Source: Tidjanibacter sp.
Lineage (GTDB): Bacteria > Bacteroidota > Bacteroidia > Bacteroidales > Rikenellaceae
Direction of reading: 5' to 3'
DNA length: 34,637 nucleotides
Assembly (NCBI GenBank): GCA_017521965.1
Contig: JAFXAY010000059.1
Location: 1 to 34,637 of the forward strand
Position numbers and translations under genes: made by a program. Positions 30,638 to 34,637 of this stretch are shown piece by piece (position 1 is the stretch's first letter; each line of letters begins with the position of its first letter). The notes beneath the pieces were generated by a model. It did no database searches, had not been told where the DNA came from, and was given only the letters and a program-made list of their open reading frames with translations.

Positions 30638-31495
30638 TTATAACTTGTTCAGTTTGGAAATCATCGCCTCAATCTCCTCGTCGGACGAGAAACCTATGAT
30701 GATTTTGCCTTTGCCACCCTCGGTGCGCTTGATTTTGATATCCTCGGTGAGTAGGCGCGACAGACCCTCCACCAGACGAGTGTAGCTCTCGGGGAACTCC
30801 TCCTCCGACTCTGCGGTGGGCTTTACGGTTGCGGCCTTCTTGGCGAGTTGCTCGGTGGCTCTCACTGAGAGGCCCTTGCGCACGCACTTGCGCAGTAGAG
30901 CGCTCTGTAACTCCTCGGGAGCCGAGGCAATGGCCTTGGCGTGGCCCATCGAGATAGCGTCATCTTTCAGTGCGGCCTGAATCTCGGGCGACATCTGCAA
31001 CAGACGGAGATAGTTGGCCACTGTGGAGCGTTTCTTGCCAACGCGCTGTGCCACGTTCTCCTGCGTTACGCCGCACTCGTCAATAAGGCGACCCAGACTG
31101 ATGGCAATCTCCATTGCGTTGAGGTCTTGGCGTTGTATGTTCTCAACCAGCGCCATCTCGTGCAACTCCACCTCATCGACCTCGCGGATATAGGCAGGCA
31201 CCTTCTCCAAGCCGGCAGCCTGCGATGCGCGCCAACGACGCTCACCGCTGATAATCATATATTTGCCTGCCACGTCTTTGCGGACGGTGATAGGCTGAAT
31301 CAGACCGAGTGTGCGAATCGAGTCGGCCAACTCGCTGAGTGCCTCCTCATCAAAATTCGTGCGAGGCTGATTGGGGTTGGGGATTATATCGCTTACAGCA
31401 ATCTCCTCCAAGCGGGCAACATTTTTCGCCTCCTCAGAGAGCGACTCGATATCGAGAATTGCACCTAATCCGCGTCCCAGACCTTTGTTCTTCAT
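30638..31495 (-). CDS. parB: Chromosome partitioning protein ParB
   Basis: 285 residues, starting MKNKGLGRGLGAIL, the conserved N-terminus that contacts ParA. The CTPase/parS-binding domain has PNPNQPRTNF and GERRWRA (84-90), and the following helix-turn-helix region has VTQENVAQRVGKKRSTVANYLRLL. A C-terminal dimerisation segment ends at residue 285. ParB binds parS sites near the origin, loads as a CTP-dependent clamp and is moved by ParA. No perfect parS palindrome was found in the window. Gap to parA 19 bp. Confidence 0.97.
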   Translation of the reverse strand: MKNKGLGRGLGAILDIESLSEEAKNVARLEEIAVSDIIPNPNQPRTNFDEEALSELADSIRTLGLIQPITVRKDVAGKYMIISGERRWRASQAAGLEKVPAYIREVDEVELHEMALVENIQRQDLNAMEIAISLGRLIDECGVTQENVAQRVGKKRSTVANYLRLLQMSPEIQAALKDDAISMGHAKAIASAPEELQSALLRKCVRKGLSVRATEQLAKKAATVKPTAESEEEFPESYTRLVEGLSRLLTEDIKIKRTEGGKGKIIIGFSSDEEIEAMISKLNKL

Positions 31496-31514
31496 ATCTC
31501 TATTGTTCTATTGG

Positions 31515-32294
31515 TTATTCACTCTTCTTGGGCCCCTTGTTGTTGCGGCGCAGGAACTCCGTTGCGCACTCCATATAGCAACGACTACCTGTGCTGGCAG
31601 CGTCGTAGAGAATTACGGGTACTCCGTGGCTTGGTGCCTCGTCGAGCCTTACATTTCGCTGTATCACAGCATCATAGACCAAATGTTTAAAATGGTCGCG
31701 CACCTCGATAATCACCTGATTGGCAAGCTTCGAGCGCGAATACATTGTCATCAGGAAACCCTCAATGTCGAGCGACGGGTTGAGTTTGCTCTTCACCATC
31801 TTGATAGTGCTGAGTAGTTTGCCCAGACCTTCGAGCGCGAAGTAGCCGCACTGCACGGGTACCAGCACCGAGTCCGACGCTACAAGGGCATTGACGGTGG
31901 TGAAGCCGAGCGAGGGGGAGCAGTCGATAAAGATAAAGTCGTAGTTATCCTTAATCGGGTCGAGCACCTCTTTCATTTTGTAGTGGCCACCGCCCTCGGT
32001 CGCAAGTTCGGCATCGGCACCCACCAGATTGATACTCGAAGGGAGCAGGTCGAGTCCTTTGACCTCCTCGCACGCCACAATCACCTCTTCGGCGTGGCAC
32101 TCACCAACTATACACTCATATATGCCCTTGTTCTTGATGTTGTGCCCAAGGCCCGATGTTGCATTGGCCTGAGGGTCGGCATCGACAAGCAGTACCTTGT
32201 GGCCAAGAATTGCTACATTGGCGGCAAGGTTTATGGCGGTGGTGGTTTTACCTACTCCACCTTTTTGGTTGGCAAGAGCCACTATCTTTCCCAT
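31515..32294 (-). CDS. parA: Chromosome partitioning ATPase ParA (Soj)
   Basis: 259 residues. Deviant Walker A KGGVGKTTT (11-19), switch motif DADPQAN (around 40) and IDCSPSLGF near 120, the standard ParA/MinD fold. It forms ATP-dependent dimers on the nucleoid that position ParB-bound origins. First gene of a five-gene operon (parA, parB, DUF5683, mltD, mnmE), with short gaps of 15-35 bp. Promoter mapped at 32325-32357. Confidence 0.97.
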   Translation of the reverse strand: MGKIVALANQKGGVGKTTTAINLAANVAILGHKVLLVDADPQANATSGLGHNIKNKGIYECIVGECHAEEVIVACEEVKGLDLLPSSINLVGADAELATEGGGHYKMKEVLDPIKDNYDFIFIDCSPSLGFTTVNALVASDSVLVPVQCGYFALEGLGKLLSTIKMVKSKLNPSLDIEGFLMTMYSRSKLANQVIIEVRDHFKHLVYDAVIQRNVRLDEAPSHGVPVILYDAASTGSRCYMECATEFLRRNNKGPKKSE

Positions 32295-32324
32295 ACTCTA
32301 TAATAATAGGTTATTTCAATCTGA

Positions 32325-32357
32325 CAAAAATAGGAAAAAACTCTGAGATTTTCTCAA
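32325..32357 (-). promoter_or_regulatory. Promoter of the parA operon
   Basis: Minus strand: TTG (32357-32355), 22 bp spacer, TATTTTTG (32332-32325). Good -33/-7 match; predicted start near 32318, leader about 24 nt. Confidence 0.6.
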
Positions 32358-32374
32358 ACTTCGCGAAAAATGCG

Positions 32375-32382
32375 TACATTTG
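32375..32382 (+). promoter_or_regulatory. -7 box for argF
   Basis: TACATTTG; predicted start near 32389, leader about 36 nt. It lies back to back with the parA promoter; no arginine operator is recognised. Confidence 0.45.
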
Positions 32383-32424
32383 ACCACGTTTTAAGTAGTA
32401 ACCAAGTCAGAACATCTTGATAAT

Positions 32425-33432
32425 ATGATTGATTTGAGAGGAAAAAGTTTTCTGAAAATTCTTGACTTCACTGCCGACGAGATTCTCTATCTGGTCGATT
32501 TGGCGGCACGTCTGAAAGCCGATAAGAGGGCCGGCACAGAGCGCAAGATGCTCAGTGGTAAGAATATAGTGCTCCTGTTTGCCAAGGACTCCACCCGCAC
32601 TCGTTGCTCCTTTGAGGTGGGTGCAGCCGACCAGGGGGCTCATACCACCTATCTCGGCCCGACAGGCTCGCAGATGGGCAAAAAGGAGAGTATTGCCGAC
32701 ACAGCGCGAGTGCTGGGACGAATGTACGACGGTATCGAGTATCGCGGCTTTGGCCAGGAGATTGTCGAGGAGTTGGCCGAGAAGAGTGGCGTGCCCGTGT
32801 GGAACGGACTGACCAACGAGGCGCACCCGACTCAGGTATTGGCCGACCTGCTCACTATGCGCGAGCACTGCAATAAGCCCTTTAACCAGATGAAATTCTG
32901 CTACTTGGGCGACGCGCGTTACAATATGGCGAACTCTCTGATGGTAGTCTGTGCCAAGATGGGTATCGACTATCGTGCTGCTTCGCCTGCGGCCTATGCG
33001 CCCGATGCGGAGTTGGTGGCCGAGTGTCGCAAAATCGCAGCCGAAAGTGGCGCGAAAATCACCATCACAACCGACGTTGCCGAGGCTGTCAAGGATTGTG
33101 ACTTCCTCTACACCGATGTGTGGGTGTCGATGGGTGAGCCTGAGGAGGCTTGGGCTGAGCGCTTGGAGCAGATGATGCCCTATCAGGTCAATAGCGATGT
33201 GATGCACCTTACGGGCAACCCCGATGTGAAATTCCTGCACTGCCTCCCCGCCTTCCACAACTTAGGCACAGAGGTTGGTCGTTGGGTAGCCGATAAGTTC
33301 GGGAAGAGCGAGTTGGAGGTGACCGATGAGGTCTTCGAAAGTGGTGCTTCGATAGTCTTCGACGAGGCCGAAAATCGTATGCACACAATCAAGGCTGTGA
33401 TGGTCGCAACACTCGCCGATGAGTTGTATTAA
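32425..33432 (+). CDS. argF: Ornithine carbamoyltransferase
   Basis: 335 residues, cytoplasmic. Carbamoyl phosphate loop DSTRTR (55-60), HPTQ (134-137), ornithine-side DVWVSMG (231-237) and HCLPAFHN (272-279) are all present, the classical OTC set. Converts ornithine and carbamoyl phosphate to citrulline. The [10 protein letters not shown] segment and full motifs resemble the E. coli ArgF/ArgI or ArcB group rather than the N-acyl-ornithine transcarbamylases known from Bacteroides; it may serve biosynthesis or the arginine deiminase route. Followed after 21 bp by a CPBP protease gene in the same direction. Confidence 0.93.
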   Translation: MIDLRGKSFLKILDFTADEILYLVDLAARLKADKRAGTERKMLSGKNIVLLFAKDSTRTRCSFEVGAADQGAHTTYLGPTGSQMGKKESIADTARVLGRMYDGIEYRGFGQEIVEELAEKSGVPVWNGLTNEAHPTQVLADLLTMREHCNKPFNQMKFCYLGDARYNMANSLMVVCAKMGIDYRAASPAAYAPDAELVAECRKIAAESGAKITITTDVAEAVKDCDFLYTDVWVSMGEPEEAWAERLEQMMPYQVNSDVMHLTGNPDVKFLHCLPAFHNLGTEVGRWVADKFGKSELEVTDEVFESGASIVFDEAENRMHTIKAVMVATLADELY

Positions 33433-33453
33433 TTGTTAGAAAAAAGAGATAAA

Positions 33454-34380
33454 ATGGAAGAACAGATTAAAGATCCTCAGGTGGTTGATGCTGAGGTGAT
33501 TGAGAGCAGACCTCTCAACCAAAACAATAGCTCTGAAAATGAGCCGAAAATTGAGCAGCCCAAGAAGAAATTTCCGGGCTGGAACGACCTCTTTGTTTCA
33601 CTCGGAATTTTCGCTCTGTCGGTGATTGTCGGCAGCCTGCTTTTGGTGGTGTTGCTGGGTGGTGATTTGGCAAACGGGATACCCGCTGAATATACCTTTA
33701 TCACCTACCTGATTCAGATGTCGCCCGTGATTATCTATATCGCTATCCGTCGCCGCTCTTTGGGCTTGGGTTGCGGTATGCGCTTGGCGGCAGGTAAGGT
33801 CAATCCTCCTTTGGTTTTGTGGGGATTTTTGTTGGTGCTCATTGCAGGTGTGGTGATTGAGCCGCTGCTGGCGACTATGCCCGAGGAGAGCCTCGATGCA
33901 CTCGAAGGTGCTATCGGTAGTGGTGGTTGGGCACTGCTCACCACCTCGGTGTGTGCCCCCATTTTGGAGGAGATTCTCTTCCGAGGTCAGGTGCTTGGCT
34001 CGTGCCGCGAGAGGTTTGGCACTTTCTGGGCGGTGATTATCTCGGCTGTGCTCTTTGCGTTGGCTCACTTCTCTGTGCCTCAGCAACTTGTAAATGCCTT
34101 TGTGGTAGGTCTGATTTTGGGCTACATCTATGTTCGCACAGGCTCTCTGTTGGCAGTTATCATTATCCACGCCATTAACAACGGTCTTGCTTTTGTCACT
34201 ATGGAGCTCTTCTCCGAGCAGGCCGATTTGACTCTGCGCGAGATGATTTCGTCCGACACCATCTATTGGATTGTCTATGCTCTTTGTGTTGTAGTATTCG
34301 TGCTCTCTATGGTCAATGTTTGGCGCACTCTGCGTGCCGACGAGGTGGTAGATGGCAGTGTAGATGAGGTGGCGGAGTAA
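33454..34380 (+). CDS. CPBP family intramembrane metalloprotease
   Basis: 308 residues, starting MEEQIKDPQV, an acidic cytoplasmic N-terminus of about 40 residues, then some seven membrane segments. Family catalytic motifs are visible: EEILFR (E172, E173, R177), FALAHF (H205) and IIIHAINN (H239, N242/N243), i.e. the conserved CAAX/Abi motifs. Members include prenyl-protein proteases and bacteriocin-immunity-like proteins; the bacterial substrate is usually unknown. The ATG at 33454 is preferred to an in-frame TTG at 33433. Probably co-transcribed with argF; a small hairpin follows the stop. Confidence 0.92.
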   Translation: MEEQIKDPQVVDAEVIESRPLNQNNSSENEPKIEQPKKKFPGWNDLFVSLGIFALSVIVGSLLLVVLLGGDLANGIPAEYTFITYLIQMSPVIIYIAIRRRSLGLGCGMRLAAGKVNPPLVLWGFLLVLIAGVVIEPLLATMPEESLDALEGAIGSGGWALLTTSVCAPILEEILFRGQVLGSCRERFGTFWAVIISAVLFALAHFSVPQQLVNAFVVGLILGYIYVRTGSLLAVIIIHAINNGLAFVTMELFSEQADLTLREMISSDTIYWIVYALCVVVFVLSMVNVWRTLRADEVVDGSVDEVAE

Positions 34381-34408
34381 TAAAAACACTTTTATAGCGT
34401 TATTTTAG

Positions 34409-34427
34409 AAACACTATTAGTGTTTTT
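34409..34427 (+). terminator. Short terminator-like hairpin after the CPBP gene
   Basis: AAACACT/AGTGTTT stem (7 bp) with a 3-nt loop followed by T2-C; weak but correctly placed. Confidence 0.4.
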
Positions 34428-34440
34428 CGACGGAAAACAC

Positions 34441-34448
34441 TATCTTTG
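34441..34448 (+). promoter_or_regulatory. -7 box for the terminal lipoprotein gene
   Basis: TATCTTTG, with the ATG at 34456 only 7 bp after the box, so the transcript may be leaderless or nearly so. Confidence 0.5.
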
Positions 34449-34455
34449 TCGGTTG

Positions 34456-34637
34456 ATGAGAAAGTTTTGCACCATATCGTTGAGTCTGACTCTGGGAGTA
34501 TTGATGCTCTCGGGGTGCTCCCCTTTGGAGGGTGGTCGTCGCGATAAGGTGGTGGCTAAGGTTGGTAAGATGAAACTGCGCCAGTCGGAGGTGGTTGCTT
34601 CAATACCTGCCGGTACTGCGCCAGAGGATAGCCTGCG
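34456..34637 (+). CDS. Lipoprotein, N-terminus of a probable SurA/PpiC-type isomerase (partial)
   Basis: The frame is open to the window edge (60 complete codons). Residues 1-21 form a lipoprotein signal with lipobox LSGC, so the mature protein is acylated on Cys21. The following KVVAKVGKMKLRQSEVVASIP resembles the beginning of SurA/PpiC-type peptidyl-prolyl isomerases (V-A-x-V-G/N-x-x-x-I/L-x-x-x-E-V), which help outer-membrane protein folding; no isomerase motif is visible because the gene is cut. Truncated at the 3' end by the window. Confidence 0.7.
   Translation, partial: MRKFCTISLSLTLGVLMLSGCSPLEGGRRDKVVAKVGKMKLRQSEVVASIPAGTAPEDSL

Overview
The window looks like a chromosomal segment of a gut Bacteroidales, most likely Rikenellaceae/Alistipes-like (inference). 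Evidence: most genes are preceded by the Bacteroidetes -7 box TAnnTTTG rather than a Shine-Dalgarno, and the gene families are typical of the phylum (secreted S9 and M16 peptidases, a GH2 beta-glucuronidase, FprA flavoprotein with rubredoxin, parA-parB-DUF5683-mltD). Most of the window is moderately GC-rich with compact genes. The stretch from about 21950 to 26230 is clearly AT-rich and has foreign character.

Layout. 36-3068 (minus): nadC followed by a secreted dipeptidyl peptidase IV. 3110-3630: a gene-free gap with divergent promoters and a strongly structured candidate RNA. 3634-6447 (plus): a large secreted M16 zinc peptidase, followed by a long inverted repeat, a terminator and ~10-nt-period repeats. 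6810-7919: LOG-family protein, convergent with the GNAT to beta-glucuronidase pair (10323-7973, minus). 10424-11269: secreted protein of unknown function, then a 490-bp gap with repeats and a nested palindrome. 11759-13501 (minus): secreted CocE/NonD hydrolase, beside a CAT-anticodon tRNA. 13862-14002: a 46-residue Cys-containing ORF with its own terminator. 14079-17425: FprA flavodiiron protein, a secreted esterase and a rubredoxin, which together suggest an oxygen/NO detoxification and electron transfer theme. 17595-19930: small membrane protein, second GNAT, second secreted esterase.

20161-21949 is a two-gene unit: a Hanks-like kinase overlapping a paralogue that has lost the catalytic residues (kinase/pseudokinase pair). 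The AT-rich island follows. Its main gene (22341-24794, minus) fuses BspA-type leucine-rich repeats, an archaeo-eukaryotic-type prim-pol, a Sel1-like segment and a DEDDh exonuclease in one 817-residue cytoplasmic protein. It is flanked by two related promoter-bearing direct repeats and by gene remnants. This is the best candidate for an undescribed (possibly defence) system. The island also holds a lipoprotein and an 83-residue ORF.

26452-32294 (minus) is one housekeeping operon: parA, parB, DUF5683, mltD-like transglycosylase, mnmE. A divergent promoter region leads to argF and a CPBP membrane protease (plus). The window ends inside a lipoprotein that begins like a SurA/PpiC-type isomerase.
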